A stretch of 64,000 nt of DNA. It comes from Actinocorallia populi. GTDB taxonomy: Bacteria > Actinomycetota > Actinomycetes > Streptosporangiales > Streptosporangiaceae. Below the pieces are notes generated by a model. The model saw nothing but the letters and a program-made list of their open reading frames with translations, searched no databases and had not been told where the DNA came from. The position numbers and the translations under genes are program-made. Below are positions 32,388 through 41,588 of this stretch, piece by piece. Positions within the stretch are counted from its first letter, which is position 1, and each line of letters starts with the position of its first letter. The DNA lies in contig NZ_PVZV01000003.1 in NCBI RefSeq assembly GCF_002995495.1, forward strand, positions 62,001 through 126,000, in the 5' to 3' direction.

Positions 32388-33379
32388 ATCTCCTCCTCCG
32401 CCCGGTGGCAGCGCACCAGCGCGTCCCCCACCGGGCGCGCCTCCGGGAGCTCCTCGCGGCAGCGGTCGATGACGGCGGCGCAGCGCGGGGCGAACGGGCA
32501 GCCGGGGAGCCTGTTGGCTCCGGTGACCGAGCCGGGGATGGTGCGCAGCGGCTCGCCTCTGCGGCCCCGCCCCGGAACCGCCTCCAGCAGTGCCCGCGTG
32601 TAGGGGTGCCTGGGCGTCTCGAACACCGCGCGGGCCGGGGCGAGTTCCACCAGCAGTCCCGCGTACATGACGCCGATCCGGTCGCTGACCTGTGAGATCA
32701 CCCCGAGGTCGTGGGTGACGAACACCATCGCCAGGCCGGTGCGGTCGCGCAGTTCCAGCAGCAGCCGCAGCACCTGCGCCTGCACGGTGGCGTCGAGCGT
32801 CGTGGTCGGCTCGTCGGCGAGCAGCAGGTCGGGCTGCTTGCCGAGGGCGGCCACCGCGATGAGCAGCCGCTGGAGCTGCCCGCCGGAGAACTCGAAGGGG
32901 TAGCCGTCCAGCCGGTCGAGCACGGTGCCCAGACCGACGCCGGTGAGCAGCTCCCTCAGCTCGCCGTCGCCGATGTCGCCGAGGTGCCAGCGCAGCTGGC
33001 GGCCGACGGGGGTGGACGGGGACAACGAGGTCATCGGCCGCTGCGGGATCAGCCCGATGCGGTCGCCGCGCAGCCGCCGCATGCCGTCCTCCTTCAGCGA
33101 CGCCAGGTCGGCGTCCCCGAAGCCGACACGGCCGGAGGTGATCTCGGCGTTGCGCGGCAGCATGCGCATCAGCGCCGTGAGCAGGGTGCTCTTGCCCGAA
33201 CCCGACTCCCCGACCAGCCCGAGGATCTCGCCCCGTGCCAGGTCGAACGACACCTCCCGTACCGCGGGCACCCCGCCGCCGCGGGTGCGGAACGTGACGG
33301 CGAGGTCCTGCACGGACAGCAGCGGAGCCCCCGCCGGGGCCGGTGGCACGGCCCCGGCGGTCTTCTGCTCGGCGGGCAT
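32384..33379 (-). CDS. ABC transporter ATP-binding protein, oligopeptide/nickel type (first ATPase, DppD-like)
   Basis: 331 residues from ATG 33379, one base overlapping the binding-protein stop. Walker A GESGSGKST, Q-loop LIPQRPMTSLSP, signature SGGQLQR, Walker B LLLADEPTTTLD, THDLG. Oligo-ABC C-terminus GCPFAPRCAAVIDRC. Forms the heterodimeric motor with the downstream ATPase. Confidence 0.92.
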   Translation of the reverse strand: MPAEQKTAGAVPPAPAGAPLLSVQDLAVTFRTRGGGVPAVREVSFDLARGEILGLVGESGSGKSTLLTALMRMLPRNAEITSGRVGFGDADLASLKEDGMRRLRGDRIGLIPQRPMTSLSPSTPVGRQLRWHLGDIGDGELRELLTGVGLGTVLDRLDGYPFEFSGGQLQRLLIAVAALGKQPDLLLADEPTTTLDATVQAQVLRLLLELRDRTGLAMVFVTHDLGVISQVSDRIGVMYAGLLVELAPARAVFETPRHPYTRALLEAVPGRGRRGEPLRTIPGSVTGANRLPGCPFAPRCAAVIDRCREELPEARPVGDALVRCHRAEEEI

Positions 33380-34935
33380 CAGTACGTCCGCGCCGAGGGG
33401 AGCGAGAGACGGCTGACCTTCATGATCTTCGCGTCGAGGGACTCGATCTCCTTGCGCTGGGCCACGACGAGCTTGGGGTGGACCGGCGGCATCATGATCG
33501 CGTCGGCGGCGAGGAGACCGTTGATCTTCTTGCAGATCCCGGCCCGCTCCGCGTCGTCGGAGGTCGCCCAGGCCTGGGCGAGCAGTCCGTCCACCTCCTC
33601 GTTCTTGTAACCGAAGTTGAGCGGGTACTTGGAGCTCATCGTGGTGAGCAGCGTGAAGGCGGTGTCGCCGCCGCCGAAACCGCTCTCGAACGACGTCATC
33701 GCCATCTCGTACTTGCCGGTCGCCCAGTTCTTCACCCACGGGCTGAAGTCGAGGACCTCGAGGGTGCATTCGATGCCCGCCTGCTTCCAGCCCTCGGCGA
33801 GCACCTGGCCGATGTTCTTCATCAGCGTGTCGCTGGTGACCATCAGGGTGAACTTCAGCGCCGGCATCCCCGCCTCGGCCAGCAGCGCCTTGGCCTTCGC
33901 GGCGTCGGGGACCTCGCCGTAGAGCCGCAGCGCGGCGTCGTGGCCCTCGACCGAGGGGCCGATCGGGCCCTGGGCGATCTGTGCGTTCCCGGCGAAGACG
34001 ATGTCGCGGACGCCCTTGCGGTCCATGGCGTGCGCGAGCGCCTGGCGCACCCTGACATCGTCGAACGGCGCCTTGTTCGTCACGAAGTAGGTGATGAGGT
34101 CGCTGGGCGCGTCCACCTCGTGCACCTGGACGGCGCTGTCCTTCTTGAGCAGTTCGACGCTCTCGGGAGCGACGTCCGTCATGATCTGGATCTTGCCCTC
34201 GCGCAGGTTGACCATCCGGGTCGCCGGGTCCGGGATCGCCTGGAAGACCAGGCTGCGGACGGCGGGCTTGGCCCCGTGGTAGGCGTCGTAGCGCGTCAGC
34301 GAGACCTCGCTGCCCTGGGTCACCTTCTCCAGCTTGAAGGGGCCGGTGCCCATGGTGGTGTCCGTGCGCTCGACGAAGTCCTTGTGCACGATGGGCAGGT
34401 TGGTGAGGTGGGAGCGCAGCACGCCGAACTCCGTGGTCAGCTCGATCTCCACGGTCTGCGCGTCGACGGCCTTCGCGCCCTTGACGTAGCCCACGAAGAA
34501 CGAGGTCCAGTCGCTCGTGCTCTTGGGGTCGTTGACGAACCCGATCGTGGCGACCACGTCGTCGGCGGTGAGGGGGTCGCCGTTGTGGTGGGTGACGCCC
34601 TTCTTGATCTTGATCGTCCAGGTCAGGCCGTCCGCGGAGACCTCCGGCTCGCCGTCGGCCAGCAGCGGGACCGAGCGCAGCTCGGCGTCGTAGGTGTAGA
34701 GGGACTCCACGACCGGGTCGAGCACCCAGTGCACCCGCTTGGTGGTGCTGGCGAGCGGGTTCATGTAGTCGGAGATGGACAGGACGCCGAACGTGATCTT
34801 CTCGGGCGTCGCGCCCTTCGCGGCGGGGGCGTCGTCCGTTCCGCACGCGGTCAGCGCGAGCGCCCCGGCGGTGAGCACGCCGGTCATCGTGAGGAAGCGG
34901 CGGCGGTCCATCGTGGCGCGGGAGATGGCGGTCAT
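33379..34935 (-). CDS. Extracellular solute-binding protein family 5 (lipoprotein)
   Basis: 518 residues. N-terminus has a twin-arginine-like DRRRFL and lipobox LTAC with Cys31, so it is exported and lipidated. Family 5 features: WTIKIKKGVTHHNGDPLTADDVV, VRQALAHAMDRKGV, IMMPPVHPKLVV. Members bind peptides, nickel-chelates, opines or glycosides; binding-site prediction is not possible here. Gene order (permease, permease, binding protein, two ATPases) is slightly unusual, since the binding protein normally comes first. Confidence 0.92.
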   Translation of the reverse strand: MTAISRATMDRRRFLTMTGVLTAGALALTACGTDDAPAAKGATPEKITFGVLSISDYMNPLASTTKRVHWVLDPVVESLYTYDAELRSVPLLADGEPEVSADGLTWTIKIKKGVTHHNGDPLTADDVVATIGFVNDPKSTSDWTSFFVGYVKGAKAVDAQTVEIELTTEFGVLRSHLTNLPIVHKDFVERTDTTMGTGPFKLEKVTQGSEVSLTRYDAYHGAKPAVRSLVFQAIPDPATRMVNLREGKIQIMTDVAPESVELLKKDSAVQVHEVDAPSDLITYFVTNKAPFDDVRVRQALAHAMDRKGVRDIVFAGNAQIAQGPIGPSVEGHDAALRLYGEVPDAAKAKALLAEAGMPALKFTLMVTSDTLMKNIGQVLAEGWKQAGIECTLEVLDFSPWVKNWATGKYEMAMTSFESGFGGGDTAFTLLTTMSSKYPLNFGYKNEEVDGLLAQAWATSDDAERAGICKKINGLLAADAIMMPPVHPKLVVAQRKEIESLDAKIMKVSRLSLPSARTY

Positions 34936-34966
34936 CGGGTTTTCCTTAGGGTCGGGGGGAGGTGGC

Positions 34967-35860
34967 TCAGTGGCGGGCGTCGGCGTCGAGGGCGTCGCCG
35001 AGCCCGTCGCCGAGGAGGTTGAAGCCGATCGTGGCGACGAGGATGACCAGCCCGGGAATGATCGAGTACCACCACGCGCCGAGCAGCATGTAGCTCGTGG
35101 CGTCGCCGAGGATGTTGCCCAGGCTGGGCTGGGGCGGTTGGATCCCCAGGCCGAGGAAGCTCAGGGCGCTCTCGGCGAAGATGGCCACCCCGATCCACAG
35201 GAACGCCTGGACCAGGACGGGCGGGAGCACGTTGGGCAGGATCTCGCCGCCGATGATGCGCCGGCGGGGGACGCCGATCACGCGCAGCGAGTCCACGTAG
35301 TCCTCCTGCACCTCCACGAGCGTCGCCGACCGGGTCACCCGGGCGAAGTACGGGATGAACCCGACGCCCAGCAGCAGGACGACCTTCGTGGTCGAGGTGA
35401 GGGTGAGGAAGCCCAGTTCGGTGTCGCCGGTCCCGGTGATGCCGATGACGAACAGCGCGAAGACGAAGAGCGGCAGCGCCTGGAGGGCCTCCAGGATCCG
35501 CATGATCACGTCGTCCGGCCAGCGCCCGCCGAAGTACCCGGCGACCAGCCCGGCGGGCACCGCGACCGCCAGGCCGAATCCGACGCCGGCCACCGCCACC
35601 AGCAGCGACACCCGTGCGCCCTCGGCCGTGCGGGCGAAGAGGTCGCGCTGGAGGTGGTCGGTGCCGAACGGGTGCGCCGCACTCGGGCCGGCGAGGGTCT
35701 CGCCGGTCCTGGACGTGGCGTCCCCAGCGAACATCGGCCCCGCCAGGGCCAGCAGGAGGAACAGCAGCAGCAGGAGCAGTCCGGTCCAGGTCAGCGCGGA
35801 CAACCGCGGCGGACGCAGGCGCGCGGCCCGCGGCCGGGGGAGCACTCGGGTCATCACCAT
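34967..35860 (-). CDS. ABC transporter permease, DppC-like
   Basis: 297 residues; ATG 35860 (ATG 35854 also possible). N-terminal OppC-type helix TGLLLLLLFLLLALAGPMF, the HPFGTDHLQRDLFART motif typical of DppC proteins, six helices in total and the EAA loop SLRVIGVPRRRIIGGEILPN. Two bases after the DppB-like gene; co-translated. Confidence 0.91.
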   Translation of the reverse strand: MVMTRVLPRPRAARLRPPRLSALTWTGLLLLLLFLLLALAGPMFAGDATSRTGETLAGPSAAHPFGTDHLQRDLFARTAEGARVSLLVAVAGVGFGLAVAVPAGLVAGYFGGRWPDDVIMRILEALQALPLFVFALFVIGITGTGDTELGFLTLTSTTKVVLLLGVGFIPYFARVTRSATLVEVQEDYVDSLRVIGVPRRRIIGGEILPNVLPPVLVQAFLWIGVAIFAESALSFLGLGIQPPQPSLGNILGDATSYMLLGAWWYSIIPGLVILVATIGFNLLGDGLGDALDADARH

Positions 35861-35862
35861 GT

Positions 35863-36831
35863 CTAGCGGGCCGTCCCGTTCAGGAACCCGGCGCGTATCC
35901 GGGGGTTGAGCACGAAGTAGAGGAGGTCGACGACCAGGTTGGCCATGAGGAACACCGAGGCGGTGACCAGCGTGCAGGCGATGGCCAGCGGGTAGTCCTG
36001 CTGGCGGAACGCCCCGACGATGGTCTGGCCGATCCCCGGGATGTTGAACACGGTCTCGACGAGCACGGTGCCGCTGACGAAGACGCCGAGCATGAGCCCG
36101 ATCACCGTCGCCGTGGGGATGATCGCGTTGCGCAGCGTGATGTCGCGCAGGATGCGGCGTTCGTTCAGGCCCATGGCGCGGGCGAAGGAGACGTAGTCGG
36201 CCTGCGCGGTCTCGATCATGGACGCGCGCAGGGTGCGGGCGATGATCGCGCCGGAGCCCAGCCCCAGGGCGAACGCCGGCAGCACCACTCCGCGCAGGTT
36301 GCCCAGCGGATCCTCGGTGAACGGCACCCAGCCGCTCGACGGCAGGACCCCCTTGATGAAGAGGCCGAAGACCGCCACCAGGACCAGCGCCAGCCAGAAG
36401 CTCGGGATGGAGAGCGCGATGACGCTGACCACGCGGACGAACCCGTCGGTGAACGAGTCGCGCCTGCGGGCGGCCAGCGCGCCGGCGGCAAGGCCGACCA
36501 CGATCCAGAAGAGGAAGGCGGCCAGGCTGAGTTCGAGGGTGACGGGCAGCCGCTCTCCGATGATGGCGCTCACCGGCCGGTCGCTGAAGAGCGAGTTGCC
36601 GAGGTCGCCGGAGAGGAGGTTGCCCAGGAACTTGACGTACTGCACCCAGATGGGCTGGTCGAGGCCGAAGCGGTGCTCGACCTCCGCGCGCTTCTCCGGG
36701 GTGGGGTTCATCCCGAGGTAGGCGTCGACCGGACCGCCGGGGGCGGCTCTGAGCATGAAGAAGACGAGGGTCAGGACGATGAGCAGGACCAGCGCGAGGC
36801 CGGCGACCCGACGTCCGACATACCGAAGCAT
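35863..36831 (-). CDS. ABC transporter permease, DppB-like
   Basis: 322 residues. Starts MLRYVGRRVAGLALVLLIVL; contains FMLRAAPGGPVDAYLG, FGLDQPIWVQYVKFL and EAA loop FARAMGLNERRILRDITLRN. Six transmembrane helices. Pairs with the DppC-like permease. Preceded by 140 bases of GC-rich sequence (36832-36971) in which I see no gene or clear promoter, so the operon probably starts at 37421. Confidence 0.91.
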   Translation of the reverse strand: MLRYVGRRVAGLALVLLIVLTLVFFMLRAAPGGPVDAYLGMNPTPEKRAEVEHRFGLDQPIWVQYVKFLGNLLSGDLGNSLFSDRPVSAIIGERLPVTLELSLAAFLFWIVVGLAAGALAARRRDSFTDGFVRVVSVIALSIPSFWLALVLVAVFGLFIKGVLPSSGWVPFTEDPLGNLRGVVLPAFALGLGSGAIIARTLRASMIETAQADYVSFARAMGLNERRILRDITLRNAIIPTATVIGLMLGVFVSGTVLVETVFNIPGIGQTIVGAFRQQDYPLAIACTLVTASVFLMANLVVDLLYFVLNPRIRAGFLNGTAR

Positions 36832-36971
36832 CCCGGGTCCTCATTTGCGTGATGGGCATCGCGGGTCCCGCGGCGGGGAACGGCGGATGCACGAGGGGCG
36901 GGGACGGGGGCGCCGCGCCGCGCCCCGGGCGGGGGCCCTGGGAGCGCGGGCGGTGAAACCCGGGGAGGAGC

Positions 36972-37421
36972 TCAGACGACCTTGGTCTCGTTGATGACGG
37001 TGCGCTTGACCAGGCGGTCGCCGTCCATCCACTGCCAGGTGCGGCATTTGTGCAGGCCGTCGCGGGAGAGCTGGATCAGCTCGTAGAGGTAGTTGGCCGA
37101 GTCGTTCTTGTACGACCAGGTCAGCACGATCGTCTGGTCGTCCACCTGGCTCATCTCGCCGATGATCCGGTCGGTGTCGAAGTGGCAGACGCCGTTCCCG
37201 TCCAGCCGGCCGCCGAAGTCGAAGGCCTCCTCCCGGCCGTCGGCCCAGGTGTAGGTGTTGGTCTGGAGGATGTCGAACGTTCCGTCCTCCGGGACTCGGC
37301 AGTACAGGTGGGACGCGTGCCGGTCCACGATGGTCCCGTCGGCGGCGATGTGGACGTACTCACCACGCCATTCGCCGAGGTGCTTGGCGATGATCGGCAT
37401 TCCGGAGATGGCTGCGCGCAT
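36972..37421 (-). CDS. Small DUF3598-like protein (paralog A)
   Basis: 149 residues from ATG 37421 with GGGAGGA upstream. Beta-rich, lipocalin-like pattern: GEWRGEYVHIAADGTIVDRHASHLYC, TYTWADGREEAFDFGG, IGEMSQVDDQTIVLTWSY and C-terminal CRTWQWMDGDRLVKRTVINE. No signal peptide. Clearly related to the proteins at 48899-49354 and 48325-48777 and to the short one at 60525. Such folds often bind hydrophobic ligands or act as isomerase-like dyes-binding proteins; function here is unknown. Leads the ABC operon and is divergent from a VOC gene with an operator between. Confidence 0.7.
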   Translation of the reverse strand: MRAAISGMPIIAKHLGEWRGEYVHIAADGTIVDRHASHLYCRVPEDGTFDILQTNTYTWADGREEAFDFGGRLDGNGVCHFDTDRIIGEMSQVDDQTIVLTWSYKNDSANYLYELIQLSRDGLHKCRTWQWMDGDRLVKRTVINETKVV

Positions 37422-37469
37422 CGGTCCTCCCTGTTCACAGGTGCTCGCTGGGGTCGAAGGCGGCTTTCG

Positions 37470-37499
37470 TTGACAGGGCCGCGGCAGCGACCCTAGCGT
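37470..37499 (+). promoter_or_regulatory. Promoter of the VOC/ligase operon
   Basis: -35 TTGACA (37470-37475), 18-base spacer, -10 TAGCGT (37494-37499), reading toward the VOC gene at 37564. Confidence 0.6.
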
Positions 37500-37514
37500 G
37501 ATCCCCGTCTCAAT

Positions 37515-37527
37515 GGAACAGTGTTCC
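37515..37527. promoter_or_regulatory. GGAAC-N3-GTTCC operator, site 1
   Basis: Perfect palindrome GGAAC-AGT-GTTCC, about 16 bases after the -10 box of the plus-strand promoter and 94 bases upstream of the divergent gene at 37421. A related element, AAACCTCAGAG, lies at 37546-37556 (minus strand). Confidence 0.75.
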
Positions 37528-37563
37528 GTCACCAGGAACGAAAAACTCTGAGGTTTAACAAAC

Positions 37564-38535
37564 ATGACTCAGAACACCCAGCGGCCCCTCATCGAGGGCA
37601 TCACCGCGGCGATCGTCGGAGTGAGCGACTTCGCCCCCCATCTCGAGCTGTTCACCGGTCGGCTCGGCTACGCGGTGGCGGCCGAGGGCGCCGTGCCCGC
37701 GGCGGTCGCCGACGCCCTGTGGGGAACGGGCCCGGCGGACCTCGAGGTGGTCGCGCTGGCCGCCGCCGGCTCCGGTACGGGGCGGATCCACCTCGTGCGG
37801 GTGCCCGAGCCCGTCGCGCCGGCCGAGCCCCCGCACAACCTCGACGTCGGCCTGGTCGGGATCGACATGTACGCCCGCGACATCAAGGCCGCGCACGCCG
37901 AGCTCGGCGCCGCCGGGCACCCCTGGACCGTCGCCCCCACCACCTACGGCGTCGCGGTGGGCGAGCGCGAGGTCGAGGTCACGCAGGGCATCTGCCCGGC
38001 GCCGGACGGGACCGTCGTGGTCTTCGTCCAGCCCGCCGCGGTCCGCGGCACCGAGGCGTGGGACGCCGACCCGGAACGCTCCTACACCGAGCTCACCTCG
38101 GTCGTCTGCCACGTCCCCGACCCCGACGCCGAGGTCGCCTTCTGGGGCCCGCGGGGGCTGGGCATGGACGTCTGGTACGACGTGGTGTTCTCCTCCCCCG
38201 GGTTCGACGAGGTCGCCGGGCTGCCGGACGGCACCCGGATGCGCCTGGCGTTCCTGGCCGGGGAGAAGACCGCCCGGATCGAGGTCACCTCCGCCGACGC
38301 CGAGCACCGCGTGGACCGGCGGGCGGCCCAGCGCCCGGCGCGCTCGCTCGGCCACAGCGGCTGGTCGGTGCGCACCCGCGACCTGGCCGCCGCGCTGGAG
38401 AGCGTCCGCCGCACCGGCGGCCGGGTGCTCGCCGGCCCGGTCGAGACCGACGACCCGTGGCACGGCCGCGCCACCGCGGCGAGCGTGGACACCCCCAACG
38501 GCGTCTCGGTCACCCTCTGGCAGCCCCTCGGCTGA
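37564..38535 (+). CDS. Double VOC (glyoxalase/dioxygenase fold) protein, copy 1
   Basis: 323 residues, two VOC modules (about 8-155 and 170-320). Second module: TSVVCHVPDPDAEVAFWGPRGLG, LGHSGWSVRTRDLAAALESV and C-terminal NGVSVTLWQPLG. Close paralog of the protein at 54552-55562 (shared DRRAAQRPAR, WYDV.FSSPG and LTSVV.HVPD segments). The terminal metal-ligand Glu seen in the paralog (NGISVEIWQP) is Thr here, so metal binding may differ. VOC proteins catalyse isomerisation, epimerisation or ring cleavage; the reaction is unknown. First gene of an operon with the acyl ligase. Confidence 0.8.
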   Translation: MTQNTQRPLIEGITAAIVGVSDFAPHLELFTGRLGYAVAAEGAVPAAVADALWGTGPADLEVVALAAAGSGTGRIHLVRVPEPVAPAEPPHNLDVGLVGIDMYARDIKAAHAELGAAGHPWTVAPTTYGVAVGEREVEVTQGICPAPDGTVVVFVQPAAVRGTEAWDADPERSYTELTSVVCHVPDPDAEVAFWGPRGLGMDVWYDVVFSSPGFDEVAGLPDGTRMRLAFLAGEKTARIEVTSADAEHRVDRRAAQRPARSLGHSGWSVRTRDLAAALESVRRTGGRVLAGPVETDDPWHGRATAASVDTPNGVSVTLWQPLG

Positions 38536-38609
38536 CCCGCCGCGCTCCGATCCAGCGGGACACCGCTCCCGTACGACGTGCCGGACCCGGCTTTCCGAAA
38601 GGAACAAGC

Positions 38610-40157
38610 ATGCCCGTCCTCCGTGGAGGCGCACCCCTGTCGATAGCGGGCGGCGTGCGTGAATTCGCCCGCGCCACCCCCCTGGCGACGGCGGTGATCG
38701 ACGGCGACCGCGCCCTCACCTACGCCGCGCTCGACGACCGTTCGAACCGCCTGGCCACCGCCCTGCTCGCCGGGGGCCTCTCCCCCGGCGACCGCGTCGC
38801 GGTGCTGCTGGGCAACCGGCTGGAGTACCCGGAGATCGCCGCCGGGATCGCCAAGGCCGGCCTGCTCATGGTGCCGCTCAACCCCCGCCTCACCCCGCCC
38901 GAGGCGCGCTACATCCTCGAGCACTCCCAGGCCGGGGCGGTCGTCCTCGACGACGCCTGCGCCCCCGTCGTGGGCGACGCGATCGAGGAGCTGCGGCTCC
39001 CCGCCCTGTCGATCGACGGCGGCCAGGCCGGCCGCCCCTACGAGGACGTGCTCGCCGGAGCGCGGGCGGTGGACCCGGCGGTACGGGTGGACGAGCTCGA
39101 CCCGTTCTGCGTCGCCTACACCTCGGGCACGACCGGACGGCCCAAGGGCGTGCTGATCAGCCACCGGAGCCGGGCGCTGACGTTCTACTTCTCGGCGATG
39201 GAGTGGGGGCTCGGCACCGGCCGCACGTCGGTCGCGGTGGCGCCGATGTACCACGGCGCCGGGTTCGCCTTCGGCTACGCCCCGGTCCACACCGGCGGCA
39301 CCGTGACGATGCTCCGCAAATGGGACCCGGAGGCGCTGCTGCGCCTCGTGGAGCGGGACCGCGCCCAGTCGGCGTTCCTGGTGCCGACGCACGCGCAGAT
39401 GCTCCGGGCGCTGGACGGGGCGAAGCTCGCCGAGCGGGACCTGAGCAGCCTCGACACGCTCTACTTCAACGCCGCCGCGCTCCCCTGGGCGCTCAAGCAG
39501 TGGGTCATGGAGGCGTTCCCGGACTGCGGCGTGCACGAGCTGTACGGCTCGACCGAGGCGGGCATCATCACCGACCTCCGCCCGGTGGACCAGCACCGCA
39601 AGCCCGGTTCGGTCGGCCACGCCTGGTACATGACGGAGCTGCGGGTCGTCGGCCCCGACGGCGAGCCCGTCGGTCCGGGCGAGCCGGGCGAGCTGTTCAG
39701 CCGCTCCCCGTTCCTCATGAACGGCTACCACGACGACCCGGCCGCCACTCGGGAGTGCACCACCGAGGACGGCTTCCTCACCTGCGGCGACATCGTGGTG
39801 CGCGACGAGGAGGGCTACGTCCACGTCGTCGACCGGAAGAAGGACATGATCATCTCCGGCGGCCTCAACGTGTACCCGCGCGAGGTCGAGGAGGTGCTGG
39901 CCGGGCACGCCGCCGTGGCCGAGGTCGCCGTGGTCGGCGCGCCCTCCGAGACCTGGGGCGAGGAGGTCGTGGCCTATGTCGTCCCGCGCGGGGGCGAGGA
40001 CGGCCCCGGCCTGCTCGCCGAGCTGGCCGAGCACTGCCGCGCCGGTCTGGCGGGCTACAAGCTGCCCCGGCGCTGGGAGGTCGTCGACGCGCTCCCCAGG
40101 AACGCGGCGGGGAAGATCCTCAAACGTGACCTCAAGGTGAGGGCAGATCCCTCCTGA
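38610..40157 (+). CDS. AMP-forming acyl-CoA synthetase/ligase
   Basis: 515 residues, ATG 38610 with GAAAGGAA upstream. ANL superfamily: P-loop YTSGTTGRPKGV, A5-type LYGSTEAG, A7-A8 GDIVVRDEEGYVHVVDRKKDMIISGG, and C-terminal PRNAAGKILKRDL with the adenylation lysine. Activates a carboxylic acid to its CoA thioester via an acyl-adenylate. Substrate not predictable, but it implies that the island degrades a carboxylate through CoA esters. 74 bases after the VOC gene, same operon. Confidence 0.92.
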   Translation: MPVLRGGAPLSIAGGVREFARATPLATAVIDGDRALTYAALDDRSNRLATALLAGGLSPGDRVAVLLGNRLEYPEIAAGIAKAGLLMVPLNPRLTPPEARYILEHSQAGAVVLDDACAPVVGDAIEELRLPALSIDGGQAGRPYEDVLAGARAVDPAVRVDELDPFCVAYTSGTTGRPKGVLISHRSRALTFYFSAMEWGLGTGRTSVAVAPMYHGAGFAFGYAPVHTGGTVTMLRKWDPEALLRLVERDRAQSAFLVPTHAQMLRALDGAKLAERDLSSLDTLYFNAAALPWALKQWVMEAFPDCGVHELYGSTEAGIITDLRPVDQHRKPGSVGHAWYMTELRVVGPDGEPVGPGEPGELFSRSPFLMNGYHDDPAATRECTTEDGFLTCGDIVVRDEEGYVHVVDRKKDMIISGGLNVYPREVEEVLAGHAAVAEVAVVGAPSETWGEEVVAYVVPRGGEDGPGLLAELAEHCRAGLAGYKLPRRWEVVDALPRNAAGKILKRDLKVRADPS

Positions 40158-40160
40158 GTC

Positions 40161-40189
40161 TTGACCTGGAAACCTCAGACAATTACCTT
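40161..40189 (+). promoter_or_regulatory. Promoter of the His-rich bicupin
   Basis: -35 TTGACC (40161-40166), 17-base spacer, TACCTT (40184-40189). The spacer contains AAACCTCAGAC (40170-40180), a variant of the second shared element. Confidence 0.55.
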
Positions 40190-40198
40190 CGAAGCATC

Positions 40199-40211
40199 GA
40201 AACAGCGTTCC
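40199..40211. promoter_or_regulatory. GGAAC-N3-GTTCC operator, site 2
   Basis: GAAAC-AGC-GTTCC, one mismatch from the consensus, 9 bases after the -10 box and 42 bases before the bicupin start. Confidence 0.65.
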
Positions 40212-40253
40212 AACGCATAAGACATAGCTTTGAGTCAGTGGAAGGACATCACA

Positions 40254-41507
40254 GTGCGCCCCCATGTCGAGCTGATCCAGGAAGACGACTACGTGTGGCA
40301 CGGCGCCGAGCTCATCGGCGGTGAGGGCCGCGCCAGCGAGCGCCGGCTCTCGGTGGACGAGGAGGACGGCTCCTCCTCCCTGCGGATCGACTTCCACACC
40401 GACTGGGGTCGCGGGCCCGGCATCCACCACGCCAACAGCGAGTACTACGTGCTCGAGGGCTCGATGACCTACGGCGGCCGGAAGATCGGCAAGGGCGGGT
40501 ACGTCTACGCGCCGAAGGGCGTGCCGACCGACGCGATCACCTTCGCGGAGGGCACCCGGCTCCTGCACTACCGCGAGTACGGCGACGCCGGCTTCGACCG
40601 CGTCGACTCCCTCGCCCACCCGCGCTGGGAGGGCGCCCGCGAGGACGTCATCGTCATCGACAGCGGGGCGATGAAGTGGGACGCGGTGCCCAACCCCGGC
40701 CCCATGCCCGGCCTGTTCATCAAATACCTGCACGTCGACCCGGCCACCGGCTTCTACACCCGCCTGGTACACGCCCAGGAGGGCTGGGCCGACCACCGCC
40801 TGGCCCACCACCCCTGCTACGAGGAGGCCTACACCACCCAGGGCCACATGGAGTACAACTTCGGCACCCTCGACCTCGGCACCTACTTCTTCCGGCCCGC
40901 CCGCGTGAAGCACGGCCACTTCACCACCATGGAGGGCGGCGCGACCTGGCTGCTGCGCTCCGACGGCGAACTGCAGAACTGGTACACCCAGAACGAGTGG
41001 CTGCGCTGGGGCGGCGAGGCCGTCAACTACGGGCCGGAAGGCGGCCGCATGCGCTGGTCGCAGTCCTCCCACGACCTCGGCTCGGGCCCCACCTGGCGCA
41101 GCGAGAAGGACATCGCCGACCTCACCGCCGCATGGCAGTTCCAGCGTGACCAGGGGCAGCCCGACGCGCGCTACACCCAGCACGGCCAGGGCGTCGACCG
41201 CAGCATCCTGGCCATCGCCAAGGCCATGGACGCGGCGCGCCTGCAGGGCGGCCACTCCGACGACCACGGCCACACGCACGACCACGGACACGACCACACG
41301 CACGACCACGAGCACGAGGTCCCGGCGCTGGACTGGGGCGCGGACCCCGCGTCGCTGGAGCACGCCGACGAGCGCACCGACCCGGGCGCGCACAACTGGG
41401 CGCACGGGCGGGCGTGGAAGCCGGGCGACCACATCCCGGCGCCCATCATCTCCTCCCTGCCGGTCCGCAGCCGCTCGCGCGGGCGCTGGGACGGCGACGG
41501 CATGTAA
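40254..41507 (+). CDS. Bicupin protein with a His-rich metal-binding stretch
   Basis: 417 residues from GTG 40254 (TGGAAGGA upstream at good spacing; a TTG at 40230 is a poorer alternative). First cupin about 45-110 with GPGIHHANSEYYVLEGSM (H58, H59, E63) and second about 155-235 with HHPCYEEAYTTQGHMEY and RPARVKHGHF. Residues 334-354 contain ten His alternating with Asp, Gly and Thr, a likely metal-binding or metal-storing strip not usual in cupins. Probable metal-dependent oxygenase or isomerase; substrate unknown. Monocistronic under its own operator-bearing promoter, with a membrane protein following. Confidence 0.82.
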   Translation: MRPHVELIQEDDYVWHGAELIGGEGRASERRLSVDEEDGSSSLRIDFHTDWGRGPGIHHANSEYYVLEGSMTYGGRKIGKGGYVYAPKGVPTDAITFAEGTRLLHYREYGDAGFDRVDSLAHPRWEGAREDVIVIDSGAMKWDAVPNPGPMPGLFIKYLHVDPATGFYTRLVHAQEGWADHRLAHHPCYEEAYTTQGHMEYNFGTLDLGTYFFRPARVKHGHFTTMEGGATWLLRSDGELQNWYTQNEWLRWGGEAVNYGPEGGRMRWSQSSHDLGSGPTWRSEKDIADLTAAWQFQRDQGQPDARYTQHGQGVDRSILAIAKAMDAARLQGGHSDDHGHTHDHGHDHTHDHEHEVPALDWGADPASLEHADERTDPGAHNWAHGRAWKPGDHIPAPIISSLPVRSRSRGRWDGDGM

Positions 41508-41588
41508 CCGCCCCCCTCTGCCAGAACCATGCGAACACCGTGGCCGGGCCCTACGGGTCCGGCCACGGCCGTCCCTCCGGAGCTTCAC

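Noticed and set aside
41270-41320. Repetitive CAC/GAC/CAT-rich DNA that looks like a microsatellite
   Set aside because: It encodes the His-rich strip of the bicupin in frame, so it is explained by coding.
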